DNA of 64,000 nucleotides from Achromobacter pestifer (GCF_902859625.1 NZ_CADIJX010000001.1:248001-312000); one strand, 5' to 3'. Numbered from the stretch's first letter, positions 42,416-51,957 are shown. The notes: generated by a model not told the origin, from the sequence alone. Numbers and translations: made by a program.

Positions 42416-42531
42416 TACCTGAAAGAGTATGCTCATCCTGTTGCGCGCGTTCGCGCATAGGCTGGCCGCTGTACCGAATACCGAAGTCCGTTTGAAAAAA
42501 TAGGGACGTATAAGTAGGTTGAGGAGACTAG

Positions 42532-43617
42532 ATGCAGCTGACCCTGGACAGGATTGGTTTGCGAGCCGGCTCGCAAACGCACCTGACTCCCATGAGCCTT
42601 GCGCCCGTTCCGGGTGCGATGACGGTGCTGCTGGGGGTGACCCTGGCTGGCAAGACCTCCTTGATGCGGATCATGGCCGGGCTGGACCGGCCCACTGAAG
42701 GCCGAGTGCTGGTCGACGGCGTGGATGTCACGGGCGTGCCCGTGCGCCAGCGCAATGTCGCCATGGTGTATCAGCAGTTCATCAACTACCCGTCCATGTC
42801 GGTCTACGACAACATCGCGTCGCCGCTGAAGCTGCGCGGCGAACGGGACATCCGCGAAAAAGTCCGCGCCATGGCTGCGCGCCTCCATATCGATCACCTG
42901 CTTGAACGCTATCCCTCTGAACTGTCGGGCGGGCAGCAGCAGCGCGTGGCGCTGGCACGGGCGTTGGCCAAGGACGCGCCGCTGATCCTGCTGGATGAGC
43001 CGTTGGTCAACCTGGACTACAAGCTGCGCGAGGAACTGCGCGACGAACTGTCGGAATTGTTCGCGGAAGGGCGGTCAACGGTGGTCTACGCCACCACCGA
43101 ACCGGGCGAAGCACTGTTGCTTGGAGGCCACACCGCGGTGCTCGACGCGGGCGAACTGCTGCAATACGGTCCCACGGCCGAGGTCTTTCACCGGCCGAAT
43201 TCCATCCGGGTGGCGCGTGCATTCAGCGACCCGCCCATGAATCTGTTCAGCGCGCGTCGCACCGCCACAGGCTTCGTCCTGCAAGGCGACGTGGCCGTGG
43301 ACCGCAGCCTGCCGCCAGAGACCGGCGCGGACGTGACTGCCGGCTTGCGCGCTGGCGCGCTGGATGTGGAGCCCCGCCCCGGCCATATCGGCTTGCCCGG
43401 CGTGGTGAAGCTGGCCGAGATCTCGGGGTCGGACACCTTCGTGCATGCCGAAACGGCGGCGGGCGACGTGGTCGCGCAACTGCCGGGCGTGCACCGGTAC
43501 ACGCTGGACCAGCGCGTACAGCTGTATTTCGACCCGGCCCAGACCTATGCCTTCGGCGCCAACGGCGCGCTGCTGGCCGCGCCCCGGCAGCCTGCCGGCG
43601 CCGGGGAGGCAGCCTGA
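42532..43617 (+). CDS. glpS: Glycerol ABC importer ATP-binding protein GlpS
   Basis: A 361-residue ATPase of the CUT1/UgpC type with a C-terminal regulatory (TOBE-like) domain. The signature is canonical (LSGGQQQR, 131-138), Walker B is LILLDEP. Two departures are visible: Walker A is GVTLAGKTS (35-43), lacking the usual middle Gly, and the switch His is Thr189 (YATTEP). GAGGAG precedes ATG 42532. Overlaps glpT by one base (TGATG). Partner of GlpT in the GlpSTPQUV glycerol uptake system first described in rhizobia. Confidence 0.92.
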   Translation: MQLTLDRIGLRAGSQTHLTPMSLAPVPGAMTVLLGVTLAGKTSLMRIMAGLDRPTEGRVLVDGVDVTGVPVRQRNVAMVYQQFINYPSMSVYDNIASPLKLRGERDIREKVRAMAARLHIDHLLERYPSELSGGQQQRVALARALAKDAPLILLDEPLVNLDYKLREELRDELSELFAEGRSTVVYATTEPGEALLLGGHTAVLDAGELLQYGPTAEVFHRPNSIRVARAFSDPPMNLFSARRTATGFVLQGDVAVDRSLPPETGADVTAGLRAGALDVEPRPGHIGLPGVVKLAEISGSDTFVHAETAAGDVVAQLPGVHRYTLDQRVQLYFDPAQTYAFGANGALLAAPRQPAGAGEAA

Positions 43618-44705
43618 TGGCGAAGATCGAGCTGGACCTCTCCCATTCCTACGTGGCCGACCCGAAGACCGACGAGGACTACGCGCTGCTGCCGCTGAAG
43701 TTCACCTTTCGCGATGGCGGCGCCTATGCCTTGCTGGGACCGTCGGGCTGCGGTAAGACCACGCTGCTGAATTGCGTATCGGGCCTGCTGCATCCTTCGC
43801 ATGGCCGCATCCTGTTTGACGGTCAGGACGTCACCGCCAAGACGCCGCAGGCGCGCAATATCGCGCAGGTGTTCCAGTTTCCCGTTGTGTACGACACGAT
43901 GACGGTGGCCCAGAACCTGGCGTTCCCGCTGCGCAACCGGGGCATCGCGCCCGACCGCATCCGTGAACGAGTGGGCCGCATCGCCGAAATGCTGGAAATG
44001 TCCTCGGTGCTGGACCGCCGCGCCAGCGGCCTGACGGCTGACGCCAAGCAGAAGATCTCACTGGGCCGCGGCTTGGTGCGCAGCGACGTGTCGGCCATCC
44101 TGTTCGACGAACCGCTGACCGTCATCGACCCGCAGCTGAAATGGGAGCTGCGGCGCAAGCTCAAAGAGATTCACCACGAATTCAAGCTGACGTTGATCTA
44201 CGTGACCCATGACCAGACCGAAGCGCTGACCTTCGCGGACCAGGTGATGGTCATGGCGCGGGGCCGCGCCGTGCAGGTAGGCAGCGCGGATGACCTGTTT
44301 GAACGGCCCGCCCACACCTTCGTGGGCCACTTCATCGGGTCGCCCGGCATGAACTTCCTGCCCGCGCAATGGCGCGATGGCGCGCTGATGGTGGGGCAAA
44401 GCCGCGTCGACGGCGTGGAGGAATCGCTGGTTGCCAGACTGGCCGGAGCCGGCCCGGTCAAGCTGGGCGTGCGCCCGGAATACCTGCGCGTGACCGAACC
44501 TGGCGCGGCGGGCGCGGTACCCATGCGCGTGGATCGGGTGCAGGACGTGGGCACCTATACGCTGCTGGTGGCTGACTTTGAAGGCACGCCCGTGCGCGCC
44601 CGGCTGGGCGGCAACGTCGTGCCGGTGGCGGCCGGCGGCACGGTCTGGCTGTCGGTGTTGAACCCGCACACCTGCTTCTATCGCGACGAGGTGCTGATCT
44701 CATGA
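43617..44705 (+). CDS. glpT: Glycerol ABC importer ATP-binding protein GlpT
   Basis: A 362-residue second ATPase. Walker A is canonical (GPSGCGKTT, 41-49), Q-loop FQFPVVYDTM, Walker B ILFDEP and switch His198 (YVTHDQTEA). The signature motif is degenerate: LTADAKQKISLGRGL at 139 where LSGGQ is expected. A C-terminal TOBE-like domain follows (VKLGVRPEYLRV). It overlaps the permease gene by ATGA. The symbol follows the rhizobial GlpSTPQUV naming and is not the E. coli glycerol-3-phosphate antiporter. Confidence 0.92.
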   Translation: MAKIELDLSHSYVADPKTDEDYALLPLKFTFRDGGAYALLGPSGCGKTTLLNCVSGLLHPSHGRILFDGQDVTAKTPQARNIAQVFQFPVVYDTMTVAQNLAFPLRNRGIAPDRIRERVGRIAEMLEMSSVLDRRASGLTADAKQKISLGRGLVRSDVSAILFDEPLTVIDPQLKWELRRKLKEIHHEFKLTLIYVTHDQTEALTFADQVMVMARGRAVQVGSADDLFERPAHTFVGHFIGSPGMNFLPAQWRDGALMVGQSRVDGVEESLVARLAGAGPVKLGVRPEYLRVTEPGAAGAVPMRVDRVQDVGTYTLLVADFEGTPVRARLGGNVVPVAAGGTVWLSVLNPHTCFYRDEVLIS

Positions 44706-45592
44706 AACCCATCGATCACCGGGCCTGGTTCCTGGTCTTGCCCGTTGTGCTGTGCGTGGCGTTTTCGGCCATCTTGCCGCTGATGACCATCGTCAACTAT
44801 TCGGTGCAGGACATCATTTCCCCTGACCGCCGCGTCTTCGTCGGCACGGAATGGTTTGCCGCCGTCCTCCAGGACGAGGAACTGCACGGGGCCTTGTTCC
44901 GGCAGATCGGTTTTTCGCTGGCGGTGCTGGCCATCGAAATTCCGCTGGGTATCCTGCTGGCGTTGTCGATGCCGGCCAGCGGCTGGCGCGCGTCCGCCGT
45001 GCTGGTGATCATCGCGCTGTCGTTGCTGATCCCATGGAACGTCGTCGGCACCATCTGGCAGGTGTTCGGCCGCACCGACATCGGTCTGCTGGGTGCTACC
45101 TTGTCGTGGCTGGGCGTGGACTACAACTACACCGGCAACGACGTGGACGCCTGGGTGACGGTGCTGGTGATGGACGTCTGGCACTGGACGCCGCTGGTCG
45201 CGCTGCTGTGCTATGCGGGCCTGCGCGCCATTCCCGACGCCTACTACCAGGCCGCCCGCATCGACGGCGCCTCGCGCCTGGCCGTGTTCCGCTACATCCA
45301 GCTGCCCAAGATGCGCGGGGTGCTGATGATCGCCGTGCTGCTGCGGTTCATGGACAGCTTCATGATCTATACGGAACCCTTCGTGCTGACGGGGGGCGGG
45401 CCGGGCAACGCCACCACCTTCCTGTCGCAGTACCTGACGCAGAAAGCCGTGGGCCAGTTCGACCTGGGTCCGGCCGCGGCATTTTCGATCATCTACTTCC
45501 TGATCATCCTGCTGCTGTGCTTCATCCTCTACAACTGGATGCAGCGCGCGGGCACCGCGGGCGGCGTCGACGAGGAGCGTGCCAATGCGTGA
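44702..45592 (+). CDS. glpP: Glycerol ABC importer permease GlpP
   Basis: A 296-residue MalF-like inner-membrane permease with six helices. The cytoplasmic coupling motif is EAA-like: YYQAARIDGASRLAVFRYIQLP. The N-terminus WFLVLPVVLCVAFSAILPLMTIVNYSVQDI is typical of sugar ABC permeases. Partner of GlpQ in the membrane dimer; stop overlaps the GlpQ start region. Name by operon position and similarity to the rhizobial system. Confidence 0.9.
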   Translation: MKPIDHRAWFLVLPVVLCVAFSAILPLMTIVNYSVQDIISPDRRVFVGTEWFAAVLQDEELHGALFRQIGFSLAVLAIEIPLGILLALSMPASGWRASAVLVIIALSLLIPWNVVGTIWQVFGRTDIGLLGATLSWLGVDYNYTGNDVDAWVTVLVMDVWHWTPLVALLCYAGLRAIPDAYYQAARIDGASRLAVFRYIQLPKMRGVLMIAVLLRFMDSFMIYTEPFVLTGGGPGNATTFLSQYLTQKAVGQFDLGPAAAFSIIYFLIILLLCFILYNWMQRAGTAGGVDEERANA

Positions 45593-46397
45593 CCACTCCA
45601 CCTGGTGGCGTTCCGCCTTCCTGCTCCTGTACCTGGCGTTCGCCATCCTGCCGCTGTACTGGATGCTGAACATGTCGTTCAAGACGAACACCGAGATCGT
45701 CAGCACCCTGACGCTTTGGCCGCGCGACTTCACCTTCGAGCATTACCGCACGATCTTCACCGATCCTGCCTGGTATTCGGGCTACATCAACTCGCTGATC
45801 TATGTCGTCATCAACACGGTGATTTCGCTGGCCGTGGCGCTGCCGGCAGCCTATGCGTTTTCGCGTTACCGCTTCATCGGCGACAAGCACGTGTTCTTCT
45901 GGCTGCTGACCAACCGCATGACGCCGCCCGCCGTGTTCCTGCTGCCGTTCTTCCAGCTGTACAGCTCGTTCGGGCTGATGGACACGCATCTGGCGGTGGC
46001 GCTGGCGCACTTGGTCTTCAATGTGCCGCTGGCGGTCTGGATCTTGGAAGGCTTCATGTCCGGCGTGCCCCGCGAGATCGACGAAACCGCGTATGTCGAC
46101 GGCTATTCCTTCCCCCGTTTCTTCGTGACGATCTTCCTGCCGCTGATCAAATCGGGCGTGGGCGTGGCGGCCTTTTTCTGCTTCATGTTCAGTTGGGTGG
46201 AGCTGCTGCTGGCGCGCACGCTGACGTCGGTCAACGCCAAGCCCATCGTGGCCACCATGACACGCACGGTATCGGCCTCCGGCATGGATTGGGGCGTACT
46301 GGCGGCCGCCGGCGTATTGACCATCGTGCCGGGCGGCATCGTCATCTGGTTCGTGCGCCACTACATCGCGAAGGGCTTCGCGATGGGCCGGGTCTAG
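45585..46397 (+). CDS. glpQ: Glycerol ABC importer permease GlpQ
   Basis: A 270-residue MalG-like permease with six helices and the coupling loop VPREIDETAYVDGYSFPRFFVTIFLPL. The start is ATG 45585 because GAGGAG (45572-45577) is seven bases upstream; a GTG two codons earlier (45579) is too close to that site. The gene overlaps the glpP stop by 8 bp. With GlpP it forms the translocation path for glycerol. Confidence 0.9.
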   Translation: MRDHSTWWRSAFLLLYLAFAILPLYWMLNMSFKTNTEIVSTLTLWPRDFTFEHYRTIFTDPAWYSGYINSLIYVVINTVISLAVALPAAYAFSRYRFIGDKHVFFWLLTNRMTPPAVFLLPFFQLYSSFGLMDTHLAVALAHLVFNVPLAVWILEGFMSGVPREIDETAYVDGYSFPRFFVTIFLPLIKSGVGVAAFFCFMFSWVELLLARTLTSVNAKPIVATMTRTVSASGMDWGVLAAAGVLTIVPGGIVIWFVRHYIAKGFAMGRV

Positions 46398-46411
46398 GGG
46401 GAGGGCGCGAC

Positions 46412-46720
46412 ATGTTCAGTTGGATGGTGTGGACCACCCCCGTTGCCGTGTTCTTTTCTTGCATCGTACTGATGCTGATCGGCATGACGGTCTGGGAATT
46501 GAAGTCGCCCACGGTCGAGCGCAAGGGCTTTTTGCCCCTGCGCACCACCCGCGGCGACCGGCTGTTCATCGGCCTGATGGCCGCGGCCTGGCTCAACCTG
46601 GCGTATCTGGGGTTTGGGCAGAAGGCGGTGGAGTGGTTTTCGCTGGATGAGCCGCCATCGGTGTGGATCAGCTTCGTGCTGTCCATGCTGTTGCTGGCGT
46701 TCATCATGAGGAAAGGCTGA
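46412..46720 (+). CDS. glpU: DUF2160 small membrane protein GlpU
   Basis: A 102-residue protein with three hydrophobic segments (VAVFFSCIVLMLIGMTVWEL, DRLFIGLMAAAWLNLAYLGF, VWISFVLSMLLLAFIM). DUF2160 proteins occur almost only in this operon, between the permeases and the binding protein, as here. GGGGGAGG lies 6 nt before ATG 46412. Probable accessory subunit of the glycerol importer; the mechanism is unknown. Confidence 0.88.
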   Translation: MFSWMVWTTPVAVFFSCIVLMLIGMTVWELKSPTVERKGFLPLRTTRGDRLFIGLMAAAWLNLAYLGFGQKAVEWFSLDEPPSVWISFVLSMLLLAFIMRKG

Positions 46721-46824
46721 AGGGGCGTTTCGATCCCTTGAGGATAGAAGGACTACGGGCCCGCATCTTCCCCGGCCAGAGGTCCGCAGCACAAGATGGG
46801 GAAGGCCATTCGAGGAGACAGGTC

Positions 46825-48555
46825 ATGAAATTGCGCATGCACGCCATGGCGGCTGCTATCGCCCTGATCGGAACGACAGGGGCATGGGCCGGCGAGCCAG
46901 AAGCGAAGAAGTGGGTGGATTCCGAGTTCCAGCCATCAACGCTGTCCAAGGACCAGCAGATGGCGGAAATGAAATGGTTCATGGATGCCGCCGCCAAGCT
47001 CAAGGCCAAAGGCGTCACTGAAATCAGCGTGGTGTCCGAAACCATCACCACGCACGAATACGAATCCAAGACGCTGGCCAAGGCCTTCAGTGAAATCACC
47101 GGCATCAAGGTCAACCACGATCTCATCCAGGAAGGCGACGTCGTCGAGAAACTGCAAACGTCGATGCAGTCCGGCAAATCCATCTACGACGGCTGGATCT
47201 CGGACTCCGACCTGATCGGCACCCACTACCGCTACGGCGCCATCCTGCCGTTGTCGGACTACATGGCCGGGGCAGGCAAGGAGTGGACCAACCCCAACCT
47301 GGACATCAAGGATTTCATCGGCACCAAATTCACCACCGCGCCCGATGGCAAGTTGTACCAGTTGCCCGACCAGCAGTTCGCCAACGTCTACTGGTTCCGC
47401 GCCGACTGGTTTGCCCGCCAAGACCTGAAAGACAAGTTCAAGGCGAAGTACGGGTACGACCTGGGCGTGCCCACGAACTGGTCCGCCTACGAGGACATCG
47501 CCGACTTCTTCTCCAACGACGTCAAGGAAATCGATGGCAAGAAGGTCTATGGCCACATGGACTACGGCAAGAAAGACCCGTCGCTGGGCTGGCGTTTCAC
47601 CGACGCATGGCTGTCCATGGCGGGCGCCGCCGACAAGGGCCTGCCCAACGGCATGCCGGTGGACGAATGGGGCATCCGCGTCGCCGACGACAAATGCACT
47701 CCTGTGGGCGCCTCGGTGTCACGGGGCGGCGCCACCAACAGCCCGGCAGCCGTCTATGCGCTGACGAAATACATCGACTGGATGAAGAAGTATGCCCCGC
47801 AGCAGGCCATGGGCATGACGTTCTCGGAATCCGGCCCGGTGCCGGCCCAAGGACAGATCGCGCAGCAAATCTTCTGGTACACGGCCTTCACCGCCGACAT
47901 GACCAAGAAGGGCCTGCCGGTCGTCAACGAGGACGGCACGCCGAAGTGGCGCATGGCGCCTTCGCCCTATGGCCCGTACTGGAAGGACGGCATGCAGAAC
48001 GGCTATCAGGACGTGGGCTCATGGACCTTCTTCAAGTCCACGAACCCCGACAAGATGGCCGCGGCCTGGCTGTACGCCCAGTTCGTCACGTCGAAATCCG
48101 TGTCGCTGAAGAAATCCATCACCGGCCTGACCTTCATCCGCGACAGCGACATCCATAGCGATTTCTTCACGAAGAATGCGGCGAACTACGGCGGCCTGAT
48201 CGAGTTCTACCGCAGCCCCGCGCGCGTGGCCTGGACCCCCACGGGCAACAACGTGCCGGATTATCCGAAGCTGGCGCAACTGTGGTGGAAGAACGTCGCC
48301 ACCGCCGTCACGGCCGAAAAGACCCCGCAGGCCGCGATGGACAACCTGGCCAATGAAATGGATCAGGTGATGGCTCGCTTGGAGCGGGCAGGCATGGCGC
48401 AATGCGCGCCGAAGCTCAACGCCAAGAGCGACCCCAGCAAGTGGCTGTCCGACCAGCACGCGCCGTGGAAGAAGCTGGCGAACGAAAAGCCCAAGGGCGA
48501 GACCATTCCGTATGAAAACCTGCTGGCCGCCTGGAAGGAGGGCAAGGTGCGGTAG
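46825..48555 (+). CDS. glpV: Glycerol ABC importer solute-binding protein GlpV
   Basis: A 576-residue periplasmic binding protein, larger than most sugar-binding proteins, as expected for GlpV. Signal peptide: MHAMAAAIALIGTTGAWAG with cleavage near AWA-G. The two-lobed extracellular solute-binding fold follows, with TLAKAFSEITGIKVNHDLIQEGDVVEKLQ in lobe one. GAGGAG precedes ATG 46825 by 8 nt. It delivers glycerol to GlpPQ. Last gene of the operon, followed by a strong terminator. Confidence 0.93.
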   Translation: MKLRMHAMAAAIALIGTTGAWAGEPEAKKWVDSEFQPSTLSKDQQMAEMKWFMDAAAKLKAKGVTEISVVSETITTHEYESKTLAKAFSEITGIKVNHDLIQEGDVVEKLQTSMQSGKSIYDGWISDSDLIGTHYRYGAILPLSDYMAGAGKEWTNPNLDIKDFIGTKFTTAPDGKLYQLPDQQFANVYWFRADWFARQDLKDKFKAKYGYDLGVPTNWSAYEDIADFFSNDVKEIDGKKVYGHMDYGKKDPSLGWRFTDAWLSMAGAADKGLPNGMPVDEWGIRVADDKCTPVGASVSRGGATNSPAAVYALTKYIDWMKKYAPQQAMGMTFSESGPVPAQGQIAQQIFWYTAFTADMTKKGLPVVNEDGTPKWRMAPSPYGPYWKDGMQNGYQDVGSWTFFKSTNPDKMAAAWLYAQFVTSKSVSLKKSITGLTFIRDSDIHSDFFTKNAANYGGLIEFYRSPARVAWTPTGNNVPDYPKLAQLWWKNVATAVTAEKTPQAAMDNLANEMDQVMARLERAGMAQCAPKLNAKSDPSKWLSDQHAPWKKLANEKPKGETIPYENLLAAWKEGKVR

Positions 48556-48577
48556 TCGGTCAATCATGTGGCAAGCA

Positions 48578-48607
48578 AGGCGCTGCGGAGACGCAGCGCC
48601 TTTTTTT
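48578..48607 (+). terminator. Rho-independent terminator of glpSTPQUV
   Basis: AGGCGCTGCG-GAGA-CGCAGCGCCT: 10-bp stem with a tetraloop followed by seven T residues, 23 bp after the glpV stop. Clear intrinsic terminator on the plus strand. Confidence 0.95.
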
Positions 48608-48695
48608 GTTGCTGCCCGATAGCGTCCGGGGGGCGATGGGATAATGGCCGCCAGCCCCGTTTTCCCACGCATCCTTACAGGTCTTTCAACCCAGC

Positions 48696-49664
48696 ATGTC
48701 CGCGCATCTTCTTGGCCGCTTGTGCCTGTTCGCCGCCATCAGCTTTGCCTCTGCCTCCCCCCACGCTGCCGGTTTTCAGCGACTGAACCTGCCCATGGAC
48801 ATGAATGGCCCCGGCTTGGCCGGCGCCATCTGGTATCCCTGCGCCGCGCCCACGGCAGACATCAAGATTGGCCGCGCCACGATCCCTGGCGTGCTGAACT
48901 GCCCGGTGCCGCCGGGCCAGCATCCGCTCATCGTCATGTCGCACGGTTCCGGGGGTTCCTTCCTGAGCCACCACGACACGGCTGCGGCCTTGGCCAATGC
49001 CGGCTTCGTCGTCGCCGCGATCAACCACGTGGGTGACAACGCGCAGGCCCCGTCCCGGCAGGGGTATCTGTCGATCTTTTCCACGCGCCCACGGGAAATG
49101 CGTCGGTTGATCGACTACATGACGAGCGCGTGGCCGCAGAAGGCGCAATTGGATCCCGCCAGGATCGGCGTATTCGGCTTCTCGCGGGGTGGCTATACCG
49201 GGCTGGTCCTGGCAGGCGCCGTGCCGGATTTCAAGGGTGGCCTTGCCATCTGCCAGGACGCGCCGTCGCTGCCGATGTGCCGCGATATCGCCGGTGGAAA
49301 GATCCCGCAGCAGCCCTACGTGCAGGATGCCCGCATCAAGGCCGCCGTCATCGCCGATCCCTTGAACGCCTTTCCGGGTGACGCGCTGAAGTCGGTGCGG
49401 ATTCCCATACAGCTCTGGGCGTCGGAGCAGGGCGGGGATGGCGTCAGCCCCGCCAGCGTGGAAGCGGTGCGGCAGGGCTTGCCTGTTGCGCCGGATTATC
49501 ACGTGGCGAAGGGCGCCGGGCATTTTGCCTTTTTGGCCCCTTGCTCGGCGGAGCAGGCCGACGCCTTGCCTGCGGTCTGTCAGGACGCAGCAGGGTTTGA
49601 CCGGGCGGGCTTCCATCAGGACTTGAACGCCCAGGTCGTGGAGTTCTTCAAGCACCGCCTGTAA
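48696..49664 (+). CDS. Exported alpha/beta hydrolase (dienelactone hydrolase-like)
   Basis: A 322-residue secreted serine hydrolase. Signal peptide MSAHLLGRLCLFAAISFASA with cleavage near PHAAG. Oxyanion segment LIVMSHGSGGSFLSHHDTA, nucleophile elbow FGFSRGGYTGL, and catalytic His in GAGHFAFLAPC. Several cysteines (WYPC, LNCPV, ICQD, MCRD, PCSAE, VCQD) may form disulfides in the periplasm. Substrate unknown; similar proteins are annotated as putative dienelactone hydrolases or PAF-acetylhydrolase-like. Own transcription unit after the glp terminator. Confidence 0.85.
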   Translation: MSAHLLGRLCLFAAISFASASPHAAGFQRLNLPMDMNGPGLAGAIWYPCAAPTADIKIGRATIPGVLNCPVPPGQHPLIVMSHGSGGSFLSHHDTAAALANAGFVVAAINHVGDNAQAPSRQGYLSIFSTRPREMRRLIDYMTSAWPQKAQLDPARIGVFGFSRGGYTGLVLAGAVPDFKGGLAICQDAPSLPMCRDIAGGKIPQQPYVQDARIKAAVIADPLNAFPGDALKSVRIPIQLWASEQGGDGVSPASVEAVRQGLPVAPDYHVAKGAGHFAFLAPCSAEQADALPAVCQDAAGFDRAGFHQDLNAQVVEFFKHRL

Positions 49665-49692
49665 GAGCAGGCCTTGCCGCCCACTCCTTCAT

Positions 49693-50589
49693 TTATTCCA
49701 TCACCAGCGAGCGGTGCACGCACACCCCCGCCATCACGCCGGACGCGCTGGCGAGCGTCGCGTTGCTCATGGGAATGGCCGCATCCCCCGCGGCATAGAC
49801 CCCAGGCACCGTCGTCTGCCGGAATTCGTCCGTGCGGATCACCGGGCCAAGCGGGCCGTCATCAAATGCGCAGCCCAACTGCATGGCCAGGGGGCTGGCC
49901 ATATGCGTCTTGCTAGCCACGAATAGCGCGTGAATCGCCATGCGTCGTCCGTCGGCTAGTTTGACGGCATCCAGCGCGGGGGCTGCTCCCATGAGTTCGA
50001 CAATGGGTGTCCGTTCGATGCGCACACCGCGTTTTTCCAGCAGGGCGGCCTGCTCCGCATTCGGCTCGAATTCGCCTTGCGTGAAATAGGTGGTGGGCCC
50101 CCAATCCGGCAGCAGCATCGCCTGATGCGCTGACAGCGGATGCGCGGCCATCACGCCCAACGGCCGGCCGGCCACCTCATAGCCGTGGCAATAGGGGCAA
50201 TGCAGCACGGTTTGGCCCCAGCGTTCCGACATGCCGGCCAGTTCCGGCAATTGATCGCGCAACCCAGTGGCCAGGATCAGCCGCTTGCCCTGAACGTCTT
50301 GCCCGGCTGCCGTCGTTACACGGAGCCGGCCAGCCTGTACGCGCGCCTCCACTGCCTGGCCATCCAGGAACTTGACCGAGGGGTATTGGGCGAGTTGGTC
50401 GCGCGCCAGCTGCACGATTTCATGAGGCGCTTTGCCGTCCTGGCCCAGAAAACCATGCGAATGCGGTGCGAATCGGTTGCGCGGCTGGCCGCCGTCGATC
50501 AGCAGAATCGGGCGTCGGGCGCGTGCCAGCTGCATGGCGGCGGACAGGCCGGCGAAGCTGCCGCCCACGATGATGGCGTCGTAAGTCAT
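49693..50589 (-). CDS. Thioredoxin reductase-like FAD/NAD(P) oxidoreductase
   Basis: A 298-residue flavoprotein with the TrxB layout: FAD motif IIVGGSFAGLSAAMQLA, the redox-active pair CPYC in LHCPYCHGYEVAG, a NADPH lobe and the final FAD motif VPGVYAAGDAA. It is probably a low-molecular-weight disulfide reductase or ferredoxin reductase-like enzyme rather than housekeeping TrxB. Divergent from the acyl-CoA dehydrogenase over 240 bp that contain a 9-bp inverted repeat. Confidence 0.88.
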   Translation of the reverse strand: MTYDAIIVGGSFAGLSAAMQLARARRPILLIDGGQPRNRFAPHSHGFLGQDGKAPHEIVQLARDQLAQYPSVKFLDGQAVEARVQAGRLRVTTAAGQDVQGKRLILATGLRDQLPELAGMSERWGQTVLHCPYCHGYEVAGRPLGVMAAHPLSAHQAMLLPDWGPTTYFTQGEFEPNAEQAALLEKRGVRIERTPIVELMGAAPALDAVKLADGRRMAIHALFVASKTHMASPLAMQLGCAFDDGPLGPVIRTDEFRQTTVPGVYAAGDAAIPMSNATLASASGVMAGVCVHRSLVME

Positions 50590-50631
50590 TAGCGAGATTC
50601 CTGTTCAATCGTTATCAAGATACTTTATAAG

Positions 50632-50665
50632 TTGCATGATAGGGTGAAATCCGGAAATCATGCAA
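50632..50665. promoter_or_regulatory. Inverted repeat TTGCATGAT-N16-ATCATGCAA
   Basis: Perfect 9-bp arms 43 bp upstream of the thioredoxin reductase-like gene, in an AT-rich stretch. It looks like an operator for a dimeric or double-dimer repressor. No regulator gene is adjacent. ATGCAT-containing dyads are used by some Rrf2 proteins, but that link is speculative. Confidence 0.5.
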
Positions 50666-50829
50666 CATTAAATGTGCCGTATGTCTTGAACAGGACGCCG
50701 GTCTGGTACCCGTGGTCGGTGTATTCTCGACTCCGTGCCGCGCCTGTAAATCAGGCTCGCCCATGCAGAACAAAGCGGGCAGCGCCCACCCGGCGCTCGT
50801 CCGCACCCGCATATTCAGGAGACAGGACC

Positions 50830-51957
50830 ATGTTGTTGACGGAAGAACAGCTCAGCATTCAAGAAATGGCACGCCGCTTCGCCGCCGAGCGTCTGGCGCC
50901 CAACGCCGAACGCTGGGATCGTGACCATGAGTACCCCGCCGAGGCCATCCAGGAGATGGCGCAACTGGGTTTTTTCGGCATGCTGGTGCCCGAAGAGTGG
51001 GACGGCAATGCCAGCGGCTATATCTCATATGCCGTCGCGCTGGAAGAAATTGCCGCAGGAAACGGTGCGTGCTCCACGATCATGAGCGTGCACAACTCGG
51101 TCGCCTGCATGCCGATCCTGAAATTCGGCACCGACGCGCAGAAGGAACAGTTTCTACGGCCGCTGGCCAGCGGCGAACACATCGGCGGTTTCGCGCTGAC
51201 CGAACCGCAAGCAGGTTCCGATGCCAGCAGCCTGCGCACGCGGGCCCGCCGCGATGGCGACGATTACATCCTGAACGGCGCCAAGCAGTTCATCACGTCG
51301 GGCAAAAGCGGCCAGACCGTGATCGTGTTCGCCGTCACCGATCCCGACGCCGGCAAGCGCGGCATATCAGCGTTCATCGTGCCGACCGACACCCCGGGGT
51401 ATCAGGTGCTGCGCGTGGAAGACAAGCTGGGCCAGCATGCGTCGGACACCTGCCAGATCGCCTTTGAGGACATGCGCATTCCCGCTGCCTACCGGCTGGG
51501 CGCCGAGGGCGAGGGCTACAAGATCGCGCTCTCCAACCTGGAAGGCGGGCGCATAGGCATTGCCTCGCAATCCGTCGGCATGGCGCGCGCAGCGTATGAA
51601 TGCGCACGCGATTACGCGCGGGAGCGGCAGGCATTCGGCAAGCCCATCATGGAGCATCAGGCGGTCTCGTTCCGCCTGGCCGACATGGCGACGCAAATCC
51701 ATGCGGCGCGGCAGATGGTGCTGCACGCCGCCGCGCTGCGCGAGGCGGGCAGGCCGGCGCTGATGGAAGCCTCGATGGCCAAGCTCTTTGCCTCCGAGAT
51801 GGCCGAAAAGGTCTGCTCCGCCGCCATCCAGACGCTGGGCGGCTACGGCTATCTGAAGGATTTCCCGGTGGAACGCATCTACCGGGACGTTCGCGTGTGC
51901 CAGATCTACGAGGGCACCAGCGATATTCAGCGGCTAGTGATCGCGCGCGGCCTGTAG
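50830..51957 (+). CDS. Acyl-CoA dehydrogenase
   Basis: A 375-residue FAD-dependent acyl-CoA dehydrogenase of standard length. FAD/substrate signature [21 protein letters not shown], and the C-terminal signature [17 protein letters not shown] with the catalytic base at Glu361, the position used by short- and medium-chain enzymes. AGGAGACAGG precedes ATG 50830. It catalyses alpha,beta-oxidation of an acyl-CoA and passes electrons to ETF; chain-length preference is not readable. Its 3' end overlaps the convergent TPR gene by 24 bp. Confidence 0.93.
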   Translation: MLLTEEQLSIQEMARRFAAERLAPNAERWDRDHEYPAEAIQEMAQLGFFGMLVPEEWDGNASGYISYAVALEEIAAGNGACSTIMSVHNSVACMPILKFGTDAQKEQFLRPLASGEHIGGFALTEPQAGSDASSLRTRARRDGDDYILNGAKQFITSGKSGQTVIVFAVTDPDAGKRGISAFIVPTDTPGYQVLRVEDKLGQHASDTCQIAFEDMRIPAAYRLGAEGEGYKIALSNLEGGRIGIASQSVGMARAAYECARDYARERQAFGKPIMEHQAVSFRLADMATQIHAARQMVLHAAALREAGRPALMEASMAKLFASEMAEKVCSAAIQTLGGYGYLKDFPVERIYRDVRVCQIYEGTSDIQRLVIARGL

